A stretch of 64,000 nt of DNA from assembly GCA_022402445.1 (NCBI GenBank), contig JAKRSF010000003.1:269894-333893 (forward strand). Direction: 5' to 3'. Shown here in pieces: positions 53,057-61,129 of this stretch. Within the stretch, counting starts at the first letter, position 1, and each line of letters begins with the position of its first letter. A model generated the notes under the pieces. The model was not told the origin of the DNA. It made no database searches and saw nothing but the letters and a program-made list of their open reading frames with translations. Source of the DNA: Cyanobacteriota bacterium. Lineage in GTDB: Bacteria; Cyanobacteriota; Cyanobacteriia; CACIAM-69d. Made by a program: the position numbers and the translations under genes.

Positions 53057-55390
53057 ATGATGAATGACTCCAGCCTCCCCCCAGAAAATTCCGAACTTGA
53101 CCCATATTTAGACACCTATCGGGAAGCGCTGGCGCAGCTCGCCACCACGGAACAACTCTCCGCCCGCCAATTGCTTCGGTTGCTGCGATCGCGCGATCGG
53201 ATCCAAGAACGCTTCATCCAAACCCAAGAAATCAGCGACGACGCCCTCGAGAAACTCCTCGAACTCGACCTCGATCTAAAACACAACGCCATCCTCATCT
53301 GCCAAGCCGAACACCTAGAACAACTGCGCCAAAACCTAGAACCACCCGCAGCCCATTGGTGGTGGTACCTCGAACCCTACACCGAAGACAGCACCCCGCC
53401 ACTCCCCTATGATCGCTTCGACTGGCTGTGGAACTTCGGCACCGTCGTCTGCATCGTCATCGCCACCTCATTGATGACCCAAACGGCCCAATCCTTCTCC
53501 GTCGATGGCTTTGACTTTCCCGGCCTCCTGAGCACCATCACCCAAGGAACCGGCCTCGTTTTCATCGCAGGGGGAGCCCTCACCGATCGCGGCAAACAGG
53601 TCGTTTCCCAAATCCTAACCAGCCTCAAAATCCCCAGCTTTTTCCATGCGGAAGTCACCTTTGCCGCCTCATTGATCCTGTTGGGCAGTATCTACGGCAT
53701 CAATCAAAATCTATACCTAATTGGCAATTGGTACTTTGAACAGGGCCAGTACCATGAAAGCCGACGAGAATTCTCCCAAGCCTTTCAAGCCTATAAACGA
53801 GCCCAAAACTTTTCCCCGGACGACTATAAAATTCAGCTCACCATTGGATTTCTCCATGAAAAGCTGGGAGACTTTGAGAAAGCAACCGAAATCTACCAAA
53901 TGGGAACCTCGTTTGGTATTCCAGAATTTCTCAACGCTCAAGCGCGAGCCATCATCATGGGCACATTTCAGCAGAGTAACTGGGAAGGAGGGGTTGATCC
54001 GGTGGTCATCCGGGAGGCAGAGGATCTCTTGGATCGAGCGGAAAAATCCATTGTCAACTACGAAAACCAATTAGAACAAACCGTTCAAAATCCAAGACTT
54101 AAGCAAGATATTCAAATCAATAAATCCCTCGCAAAGATGTCGCTTATTCCCGGCAATTCAGATCTAAGCGATGACACAAAAGCTGCATTGAACGAAGTTG
54201 CAGAAAGTCTGGAAGCCATCAGAAGTAGCTCGGCTTTGTCTGGCCCCAGGGAAGCAAGGATCCAGAGTGCCATGACCGATGCCTCAACCCTTGGAGAGCT
54301 TCGAGCAGACTGTTTCTATCAAAAGGCATTTTCCATCGGCTTTCAGGTCAACTCTCCCATCATCTACGGCATCGATGATTTCATTAAGACCCATGAGCAA
54401 GTCAACGCCTGCTGGCCCTTTTCCGTTGATTCAAGGCTATCAACCACCTCTGATGCACTTTTGCTAAAAAACTATCGCTTCTTCGATCCGTCATCACTCC
54501 TACAATTCGGCCTTCAAAACATTGAAGAAATTCAGTCATTCTCCTATTTTATTCATAATTTTCCTAGTGAATACGAAAATCTAATGCAGGGCAAAAGCGA
54601 GATTTCAAATCACGCCACAAAGATTAGCTTGATTCAAGATCCCCAGACTTGGCTCACCCTTGCCGAAGGACTATCTCGAAAAATACAGGAAGATTTTTCT
54701 CAAAATTTAGACCCCTCCGTCAATCCCAGAAATGTAAAGAAGCAAGACCAGATTATCTGGAGATTTCTGCTCAATCGGCAGGGCGAGGTGATGGCCTACT
54801 TTGCCTATGATGATGTCTCGCGAATGGTTGAGAGACGTTTACCCTTTGCACCACAGGCCCTTCAGCTTACGGCCATAGAACAGTCGAAGTCAGCACTGGC
54901 GAAGGGGGGAGCGCTTGAATTTGCGGACTTTAAGGTTGTTTTGGCCACTGATGGTCAGATCCTTCACCTGTTACCCTGGCAGATGGCCTATACCACCGGT
55001 GCGGAACAATGCCGGGATATCTGCAAGCAATTGATTTTGAATCCCCGCGTTCGTGCTGCCTTTAAAGGATACAACCCGGACTTACGCAATGGTGCAGAAT
55101 TAGCCGCTTTACAATCCGTTGTCCTGACTAACATGGCCTATTTGGCGATTGATAATCGGTCGGGGGTTTATTCCCAAGATCCGGCTATTTTTAAGCTCAG
55201 GGTTTCGGCTGATGGTCAGGTGGTCAGCCATCGGGCAACGAACCCAGTGGCCCTTCAAAAATATGGGGAAGGTTTTCCGCTTTCTAATTTAGAAAGTATC
55301 CAATTTTCTGAGCTAGAGCGATCGCCCTATGCTGATTTTAGGATGGAGGTTCGGGGATTGATCTATGACATTAAGCCCTGGGAAGAGTAG
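53057..55390 (+). CDS. Large TPR-containing membrane protein, unknown function
   Basis: The 777 residues fall into an N-terminal helical domain (about 1-110, with RSRDRIQERFIQTQEISDDA and HWWWYLEP) and hydrophobic segments near 128-148 (LWNFGTVVCIVIATSLMTQT), 160-180 and 200-220. A TPR region follows at about 222-300 (GNWYFEQGQYHESRREFSQA, AYKRAQNFSPDDYKIQLTIG and FLHEKLGDFEKATEIYQMG). A long helical middle part and a C-terminal region hold two similar beta-type units (WRFLLNRQGEVMAYFAYDD and FKLRVSADGQVVSHRATNP). No catalytic motif was seen. From about 53700 the DNA is AT-richer and has almost no HIP1 sites. It is convergent with ftsE. It is not a named family to me. Confidence 0.82.
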   Translation: MMNDSSLPPENSELDPYLDTYREALAQLATTEQLSARQLLRLLRSRDRIQERFIQTQEISDDALEKLLELDLDLKHNAILICQAEHLEQLRQNLEPPAAHWWWYLEPYTEDSTPPLPYDRFDWLWNFGTVVCIVIATSLMTQTAQSFSVDGFDFPGLLSTITQGTGLVFIAGGALTDRGKQVVSQILTSLKIPSFFHAEVTFAASLILLGSIYGINQNLYLIGNWYFEQGQYHESRREFSQAFQAYKRAQNFSPDDYKIQLTIGFLHEKLGDFEKATEIYQMGTSFGIPEFLNAQARAIIMGTFQQSNWEGGVDPVVIREAEDLLDRAEKSIVNYENQLEQTVQNPRLKQDIQINKSLAKMSLIPGNSDLSDDTKAALNEVAESLEAIRSSSALSGPREARIQSAMTDASTLGELRADCFYQKAFSIGFQVNSPIIYGIDDFIKTHEQVNACWPFSVDSRLSTTSDALLLKNYRFFDPSSLLQFGLQNIEEIQSFSYFIHNFPSEYENLMQGKSEISNHATKISLIQDPQTWLTLAEGLSRKIQEDFSQNLDPSVNPRNVKKQDQIIWRFLLNRQGEVMAYFAYDDVSRMVERRLPFAPQALQLTAIEQSKSALAKGGALEFADFKVVLATDGQILHLLPWQMAYTTGAEQCRDICKQLILNPRVRAAFKGYNPDLRNGAELAALQSVVLTNMAYLAIDNRSGVYSQDPAIFKLRVSADGQVVSHRATNPVALQKYGEGFPLSNLESIQFSELERSPYADFRMEVRGLIYDIKPWEE

Positions 55391-55454
55391 CAATCGTGAG
55401 GGTTATTGCCTTGATGCTGAGGTTTTACTTGGGTGGGCGCTCTTGAAGTCTGGG

Positions 55455-56222
55455 CTACTGAAATGGCGATCGCGGCTGAAGTCTTCCATCGCGCAGTTCG
55501 AGGGCCATGCCTTGGTTGCGGCGCACCCAGAGTTCATCGTGGGTGGTGACGATCACCGTTGCGCCGAAGCGGTTGAGTTTTTGCAGAATTTCAATGATTT
55601 GGCGGGCGTTGCGGCCATCTAAATTGCCCGTCGGTTCATCGGCCAAAATCAGCGGTGGGGTGCCGACGATCGCGCGGGCGATACTGGCCCGTTGCTGCTC
55701 ACCGCCGGAGAGTTGTTCGGGGTAGCGATCGGCCTTATCGAGCAATCCCACAAGCTTGAGGGCGGGCAGTAAACGTCGCTGAATTTCGGCGCGATTACAG
55801 CCGCGAGCCATCAACACTAAGCTAATATTTTCGGCGACGGTGCGGCGGGGAATGAGGCGATAGTCCTGGAAAATAATGCCGATGCGGCGACGCAGGTAGG
55901 CGAGGCGATCGCCCCGCAGTTTAGAAATATTTTCCCCGTCAATGATGGCCTGACCGCGATCGAGGGTTTCTTCGCCGTAGAGAATTTTTAGGAAGGTGGA
56001 TTTGCCCGCGCCGGATGGTCCCGTAATCAGGACAAATTCCCCCCGGCGAATGTCTAGATTGATGCCCAGGAGGCCCCGATGGCTGCGGCCATAGATTTTG
56101 GTGGCGTCCTGGAGGCGGACGATGGGATCGGGGGCGAATTCGGCGGCGGGTTGAAACACGGGGCAGGGGCGATCGCGCGGGGGCGGACGATGAATAGCTC
56201 TAAACTGCGGACCTGATGCCAT
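55455..56222 (-). CDS. ftsE: Cell-division-type ABC ATPase FtsE
   Basis: The ATPase partner of FtsX, which links division to peptidoglycan hydrolase activation. About 255 residues from ATG 56222. Residues upstream of it in the longer frame look non-coding. A Pro-rich leader of about 30 residues precedes the fold. Walker A is ITGPSGAGKSTFLKILYGEE, the FtsE-typical Q-loop is RRRIGIIFQDYRLIPRRTVA, the signature is LSGGEQQRASIARAIV, and Walker B is PPLILADEPTGNLDGRNARQ. The H-loop is VTTHDELWV. No ftsX is adjacent, so the partner is encoded elsewhere. Confidence 0.92.
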   Translation of the reverse strand: MASGPQFRAIHRPPPRDRPCPVFQPAAEFAPDPIVRLQDATKIYGRSHRGLLGINLDIRRGEFVLITGPSGAGKSTFLKILYGEETLDRGQAIIDGENISKLRGDRLAYLRRRIGIIFQDYRLIPRRTVAENISLVLMARGCNRAEIQRRLLPALKLVGLLDKADRYPEQLSGGEQQRASIARAIVGTPPLILADEPTGNLDGRNARQIIEILQKLNRFGATVIVTTHDELWVRRNQGMALELRDGRLQPRSPFQ

Positions 56223-56359
56223 GGGGCTAGGCGATCGCGACGGACCAGGGACGCAGGGGCCTGAGGAGCGGCGGAAACAAAACACCCTGCCCAGCATTAA
56301 AACACCGCCGACCGGGGAATGGCGAGGGTCCGCTAGGATCAGTCCTTAGGGCGTTAGGC

Positions 56360-58072
56360 ATGGGAGGGGCGGTGATGGGCGATCGCGCGGGGGCGGGCCG
56401 GGATTGGGAGGCGCGGCGGTGGTACTCCAAGCTGGCGCAGGTGCCGGGGGATCCGCTGGCGGGCTTGGGTCGGGCGGATGACCGGTGGCGGCGATGGTGT
56501 CAGGGGCCGCGATCGGTGCCGGAGGTGGTGCGCGATCGCCCGGAACCCCTGGGGGCGGTGGATTGGGATGTGGTGATCTGCGGCGGCACCCTAGGAATTT
56601 TTGTGGGGGTAGCCCTGGCGCGGGCCGGGTGGCGGGTGGCGATCGTCGAGCGGGGGGCGCTGCGCGGGCGGGAGCAGGAATGGAATATTGCGCGGGCGGA
56701 GTTGCGATCGCTCCTGGACCTCAACCTCCTGGAAGCGGCGGATCTGGAGGCGGCGATCGCGCGGGAATTTAATCCGGTGCGGGTGCAATTTTCAGGATTT
56801 GAGCCGGTCTGGGTGAAAAATATCCTCAATCTTGGTGTCAGCCCCGCCAAACTCATTGCCAGTCTGCGCCAGCAATTTTTGCGCCACGGCGGCCAATTAT
56901 TCGAGCAGACCGCCGTCACCGCCGTCACCGTCCATCCCGACGGCATCGCGATCGCCACCCAACCGTCCACCGGCCCCGCGATCGCCCAGGGACAGGGGGC
57001 CACCGGAGCCTATGGCAATGAACATAGTCAGGGCAATGGCGCGATCGCCAACCCCAATCCCTCACAAGTCCTCACCAGCCGCCTCGCGATCGACGCCATG
57101 GGCCACTTTTCCCCCATCGCCCAGCAGGGTCGCCAGGGCCGCGCCCCCGACGGGGTTTGCCTGGTGGTGGGCACCTGCGCATCCGGCTTCGTCGTCAATG
57201 ACACCGCCGATTTGATGGTCTCCACCACCGGCATCGCCGACGGTCGCCAAGCCTTCTGGGAAGCATTTCCGGCGGGCGATCGCGATCGCACCACCTACCG
57301 CTTTGCCTACTGCCGCCCAACCCCCGACGCCTTCACATTGCATGACCTATTCGAGGATTATTTCCAAAACCTTTCCACCTACCAAGGTTTAGAGGATTTA
57401 GATAATCTCATTTATAAGCGCGCCCTGTTTGGATTTTTCCCCAGCTACCGCGACAGCCCCCTCCAACCCTTCTGCGATCGCCTCCTCGCAATCGGGGACA
57501 GTAGCGGCCTGCAATCGCCCCTGAGTTTTGGCGGTTTTGGCGCGCTGCTGCGCCATCTGCCGCGCCTGGTGGCCGGTTTGCAGGATGCCCTGACTGCCGA
57601 CTGCCTCGATCGCGCCGACCTCGCTCACCTATTGCCCTATCAACCCAACTTAGCCGTCACCTGGCTGTTTCAGCAGGCCATGGTGGTCGATCCGTCCCCC
57701 CGCGATCGCAACGGCAACCCCGACCGCATCAACCAACTGCTCGGCACCGTCTTTGCGGAAATGGCCACCGGCGGCGATCGCGTCCTGCGGCCCTTCTTGC
57801 AGGATGCCGTGCAGTTTGGAGCCCTCACGGAAACCCTCGCCCGGATCACCGTCGCCCACCCCATCCTCACCGCCACCCTGCTGCCCCAGTTGGGACCCAT
57901 CGCCCTGGCCCGCTGGCTTCCTCACTACGGTGCCCTGGCGACCTACAGCGCGATCGCCCATCTCACCCCCGCCCTCCGCGCGATCGCCGCCCCCCTCCCC
58001 CTCAGCCCCACCCAGCACTACCACCTCAAGCAACAGCTCGCCAACTGGCGCTACGGCGCAGGCCATGAATGA
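56360..58072 (+). CDS. cruP: Lycopene cyclase paralogue CruP
   Basis: A flavoprotein related to lycopene cyclase CruA. In plants and cyanobacteria CruP is reported to influence carotenoid composition and protect against oxidative stress rather than being the main cyclase. The 570 residues have an NAD/FAD-type Rossmann motif WDVVICGGTLGIFVGVALAR at about 69-88. CruP-diagnostic blocks follow: REQEWNIARAELRSLL, EPVWVKNILNLGVSPAKLIA, LAIDAMGHFSPIAQQGRQGR, GVCLVVGTCASGF, FWEAFPAGDRDRTTYRFAYC, FPSYRDSPLQPFCDRLLAIG and SPLSFGGFGALLRHLPRL. An Ala/Gly/Asn-rich insertion at about 200-230 encodes HIP1 sites. Confidence 0.92.
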   Translation: MGGAVMGDRAGAGRDWEARRWYSKLAQVPGDPLAGLGRADDRWRRWCQGPRSVPEVVRDRPEPLGAVDWDVVICGGTLGIFVGVALARAGWRVAIVERGALRGREQEWNIARAELRSLLDLNLLEAADLEAAIAREFNPVRVQFSGFEPVWVKNILNLGVSPAKLIASLRQQFLRHGGQLFEQTAVTAVTVHPDGIAIATQPSTGPAIAQGQGATGAYGNEHSQGNGAIANPNPSQVLTSRLAIDAMGHFSPIAQQGRQGRAPDGVCLVVGTCASGFVVNDTADLMVSTTGIADGRQAFWEAFPAGDRDRTTYRFAYCRPTPDAFTLHDLFEDYFQNLSTYQGLEDLDNLIYKRALFGFFPSYRDSPLQPFCDRLLAIGDSSGLQSPLSFGGFGALLRHLPRLVAGLQDALTADCLDRADLAHLLPYQPNLAVTWLFQQAMVVDPSPRDRNGNPDRINQLLGTVFAEMATGGDRVLRPFLQDAVQFGALTETLARITVAHPILTATLLPQLGPIALARWLPHYGALATYSAIAHLTPALRAIAAPLPLSPTQHYHLKQQLANWRYGAGHE

Positions 58073-58169
58073 AGCGCAAACCGCGATCGGCAATCATCCT
58101 TTCCTTGGCCTTATCTATGCGGGAACAAGATTCGATGCGAGGGCAACCCAGAAAAACATCACTACCCCA

Positions 58170-58766
58170 TCATGGCTCTTCCCGATCCAGCAAATCCCGC
58201 GCTTGAATCGGAAACTTTTGAATCAACCATTTCAAAAGCTCCAACTGATCCGCCCCCCTCGCCCGTCTGACCTGAATTAAGAGCTTCTGCGCCGACGGTC
58301 GCTCCAGGGTCAGATTCGACGCCCCCTCATTGCAGACAGAGCAAAGGGCTCGGAGATTGGACGCATCATCCGTTCCGCCCTGGGACTTATCAACAATATG
58401 GCCCAGATGCAGGCGAGTTTTTCTGGACACATCATAGGGATGCGGCTCCCCCGCCACCGCACCACACATTTGGCACGTAAACCCATTGCGATCCAAGACA
58501 AACGCCCTAGTTTCCTTAGAAATGGCCCGTTCAAATGCAGGCTGGGGCGTCGGATTTTCTAACAGATATTGACCGGGCTTCAAATCACTCCGATCATTAT
58601 GGGTTTGAATTTGGTAACCCTCCTCCGTGCGAAGCTCTCGGACACGGCGAGCCCATTCAGTAATGCCCCCGGCCACATCACGCAATTCTGCCGAGTCCAT
58701 CACGCGACCCAGATTGTTCAAAAAATGTTCTCGCAGCTTTGACCTTGCGCCAATCTTCTTTTCCAT
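58170..58766 (-). CDS. HNH endonuclease, predicted type II restriction enzyme
   Basis: The 198 residues have an N-terminal helical/winged region (LREHFLNNLGRVMDSAELRD then GGITEWARRVRELRTEEGYQ) typical of HNH restriction enzymes. The HNH nuclease fold follows, with FTCQMCGAV (first Cys pair), KTRLHLGHIVDKSQGGTDDA (His of HNH) and NLRALCSVCNEGASN (Asn and second Cys pair). It begins 3 bases after the stop of the cytosine methyltransferase gene, so the two are translationally linked and form one restriction-modification unit. The recognition site is unknown. Confidence 0.88.
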   Translation of the reverse strand: MEKKIGARSKLREHFLNNLGRVMDSAELRDVAGGITEWARRVRELRTEEGYQIQTHNDRSDLKPGQYLLENPTPQPAFERAISKETRAFVLDRNGFTCQMCGAVAGEPHPYDVSRKTRLHLGHIVDKSQGGTDDASNLRALCSVCNEGASNLTLERPSAQKLLIQVRRARGADQLELLKWLIQKFPIQARDLLDREEP

Positions 58767-58769
58767 CCT

Positions 58770-59729
58770 TCAACTGGCCACTTTAAATACGGTTTTTTGG
58801 GTAATTGCCCTATGGATCTGCTGGGCCACCGCCTGGGCCACCGGCGGCGGAAACGCATTACCCACCTGTCGATAGGCGGGCGTTTTCTTACCCGTAAAAA
58901 TCCAATCATCGGGAAATCCCTGGAGACGGGCCACCATCCCCACCGTCAACCGTGGCATACCCACAAAATCCTTTTCGGGAGGTCCGTTGGCGATGCCCAT
59001 TCCATCAACCCCTAGGGCAGCCCATGCCTTCTTAGCCCGTGTCGGCCCTAGATCAGGGCCACCGTGTTTTTTAGAACCGCCAACAATGGTGGGGGCGATG
59101 TCATTGGCATGCTGCACCCACCGATGAACCCCCTTCCAGCCATTGAGCGCCATTTGATCCCTAAGGAGTTGACCAACGGTTTTAGGGGGTTGGCTGTTAA
59201 TTTCAGGCCAATGGAATAGGCCGGAAAATTCTTTCCTTAGGGCCACAATGACGACCCTAGGCCGCAGTTGGGAGACGCCAAAGTCTGAGGCATTGAGCAA
59301 TTTCCATTCGACCCCGTAGCCCAGCTTCTCAAATTGACCCCTGAGGTTGAGGCGATACTCTTCAAAGACCGCATCGAGAAATCCCCTGACATTTTCGAGC
59401 ATGACCGCCTTGGGCTGCATTTCATCTACGAGGCGCAGGGCTTCAGGAAATAAATCCCGTTCGTCGTCTTTGCCTAACTGTTTTCCGGCCTTAGAAAAGG
59501 GGGGACAGGGAACCCCCCCCGCCAAAAAATCAATCCCTTGGTAGGGAGCTCCATGGAAGCTTTTGACGTCCCCTTCGATGACGTGCCAGTGGGGGCGATT
59601 GGTTCTGAGGGTATTGCAGCAGGCCGTTTCAATTTCCACCAGTGCTTGGGGCTCAAATCCTGCCTTTTCGAGACCTAGGGCTTGGCCTCCGGCCCCGGCA
59701 CAAATTTCGACACAAGTCAGTTGGCCCAT
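58770..59729 (-). CDS. DNA (cytosine-5) methyltransferase
   Basis: The modification enzyme paired with the downstream HNH nuclease. The 319 residues contain motif I CVEICAGAGGQALGLEKAGF, motif IV FLAGGVPCPPFSKAG with the catalytic Cys, motif VI AVMLENVRGF and motif VIII SQLRPRVVIVALR. The target-recognition region (about 180-260) contains NDIAPTIVGGSKKHGGPDLG. Motif IX is RLTVGMVARLQGFPDDW and motif X is AYRQVGNAFPPPVAQAVAQQ. It is complete and apparently functional. HIP1 sites are sparser here than in neighbouring genes. The target sequence cannot be read from the protein. Confidence 0.95.
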   Translation of the reverse strand: MGQLTCVEICAGAGGQALGLEKAGFEPQALVEIETACCNTLRTNRPHWHVIEGDVKSFHGAPYQGIDFLAGGVPCPPFSKAGKQLGKDDERDLFPEALRLVDEMQPKAVMLENVRGFLDAVFEEYRLNLRGQFEKLGYGVEWKLLNASDFGVSQLRPRVVIVALRKEFSGLFHWPEINSQPPKTVGQLLRDQMALNGWKGVHRWVQHANDIAPTIVGGSKKHGGPDLGPTRAKKAWAALGVDGMGIANGPPEKDFVGMPRLTVGMVARLQGFPDDWIFTGKKTPAYRQVGNAFPPPVAQAVAQQIHRAITQKTVFKVAS

Positions 59730-59831
59730 GCGGCGTCTCGCTCAGAATTCAGGCGGTGGGTATTCTATCAAGTTCTTTGCCATTCACCGAAGGGCTCTGC
59801 CGATCGCGGCTCAAGGGACGGCGCAAACAAT

Positions 59832-59864
59832 AAAAAACGCGACCCTGCCTCTCAAGCAGTCGCG
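59832..59864 (-). terminator. Rho-independent terminator
   Basis: On the minus strand CGCGAC / GTCGCG with a TGC / GCA extension, followed by TTTTTT. It lies 70 bp past the small gene at 59937-60140 and before the methyltransferase start, so it separates the two transcripts. Confidence 0.82.
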
Positions 59865-59936
59865 CTTTCCAAAGGGGTCCACGGGGAGAGTCCCGCAGAA
59901 CCCCCTAAACCCGGATTTGTGCCCATGGGAAGTTGC

Positions 59937-60140
59937 CTAATAGGCCAAAGTTTCCAGGGTTTCCCGCAGGTAGCGGCGGACGAGGCGATCTTCGGTCATG
60001 TCGAGGGAGGGCTCGGCGGCGCGCTCGTGTTTCCAGCTTTCAAAGCCGGAGCTCTTGGCGATCGCCTCCTTGAGGCTGTCCCAAATGGCGGCATCGTCGG
60101 GGGCGGCGGCGGGCACCGAAGCGGGAATGAAAGGGGCCAT
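59937..60140 (-). CDS. Conserved small cyanobacterial protein, unknown function
   Basis: The 67 residues are acidic and helical: DSLKEAIAKSSGFESWKHER and DRLVRRYLRETLETLAY form two amphipathic helices. I have the impression of similar short cyanobacterial proteins ending in RRYLRETLETLAY, but no function is known to me. The strong terminator just downstream supports a real transcript. Confidence 0.75.
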   Translation of the reverse strand: MAPFIPASVPAAAPDDAAIWDSLKEAIAKSSGFESWKHERAAEPSLDMTEDRLVRRYLRETLETLAY

Positions 60141-60694
60141 GGTGAGTCTCCAGAACGAAAGGCGAATGGGTCAGGAACGGTGGGCTTGACCGGCCTTGCG
60201 CGAACCTGTCAGAGAGGGGCGGTGGGGTGCGCGATCGCGGCGGTCGAGCTTTTAGAAGGATGGATCAAAAAGGTCAGGATTGATAGTTTGGGAGCTATCC
60301 CCCTTTATCCTGAACGATGGGGTTTGTTTCGGTCTGTTAACTGCGAACGTTCGTGGACTTAACCGGGGGCGGAGCGGGGCGATGGCGGCCACCGGGGGCT
60401 GCCGGGGCTACGCCGACCTGGACCAGACCCCATTGCGAGGTCCGTCTATTTCTGTTTTAACGTAATTTCTTAAGGACTGGCGCGGCTGGGGGGCTTGCCC
60501 CCTGGGGAGGATGGGGGTTGGGATGGGCAGCTGGTGGGGGCGATCACGGGGGCGGTTTGTTTCGAGATCCCTCGCGATCGGCCATCCTAGAGGGGCTCTG
60601 GCCGTGACCGTTGGCCGATGCCCCTAGCGGCCGTTGACGGTGGATACCGTGTCTTCCGATGATGTGTTGTGCCCTAGGGAGGGGAGTTACCGCC
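60141..60694. other. 554-bp divergent intergenic region
   Basis: No gene is recognised. It contains a 10-bp palindrome CGAACGTTCG at 60344-60353 and a G/C-rich hairpin-like stretch near 60495-60510. An AT-rich patch at 60445-60475 (TCTGTTTTAACGTAATTTC) could be a promoter for the DUF3082-like gene, although it is 220 bp away. Confidence 0.45.
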
Positions 60695-61081
60695 ATGACC
60701 GATCGCCCATCTGAACCCAAGTCCACGGCCCCGATCGCGCCGGGGGCCACCACGCCACCCTCGACGGAGCCCGCTGGGGATCCACCGTCCATGCCGTCGC
60801 CCCTGAACTGTTTGGGGGGGGCCGCGATCGCGGGGACCATCGGTTGGGGGGCCTATCTGCTGACCCTTTCGATCGCCCAGAGTTTTGCCGACAAGCCGTT
60901 CCATACGACCAATGCGGTGGCGGCGAACCTGTCGGCCCTGGTGCGGACCCTGGTGGTGGGGGTGGTAGCCATGGGGACGGGGGTTTTTAGCTTTGTGGCG
61001 CTGGGGCTGACGGCGTTGGCGGTGCAGTTGCTGCTGACGGGCGATCGCGCGGCGGCCAAGGGCAGCAAGGGCGAATCCTAA
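60695..61081 (+). CDS. DUF3082-like membrane protein
   Basis: About 128 residues from ATG 60695, preceded by AGGGAGGGG about 13 bases upstream. A Pro/Thr-rich N-terminus leads to two membrane segments: LNCLGGAAIAGTIGWGAYLL with a following TLSIAQSFADKPF, and LVVGVVAMGTGVFSFVALGL. HTTNAVAANLSALVRTLVVG is the conserved loop I associate with the cyanobacterial DUF3082 family. The function is unknown. The photolyase gene follows after 48 bp in the same direction. Confidence 0.8.
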   Translation: MTDRPSEPKSTAPIAPGATTPPSTEPAGDPPSMPSPLNCLGGAAIAGTIGWGAYLLTLSIAQSFADKPFHTTNAVAANLSALVRTLVVGVVAMGTGVFSFVALGLTALAVQLLLTGDRAAAKGSKGES

Positions 61082-61129
61082 ATAACCATCGGCCACCTCC
61101 CTAGGACCGCATTACTCCGTGACTGGACC

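Noticed and set aside
60344..60353. CGAACGTTCG palindrome as a possible SOS (LexA) box
   Set aside because: Only the inner half of a Gram-positive-type box is matched, and cyanobacterial LexA sites differ. No SOS gene is adjacent.
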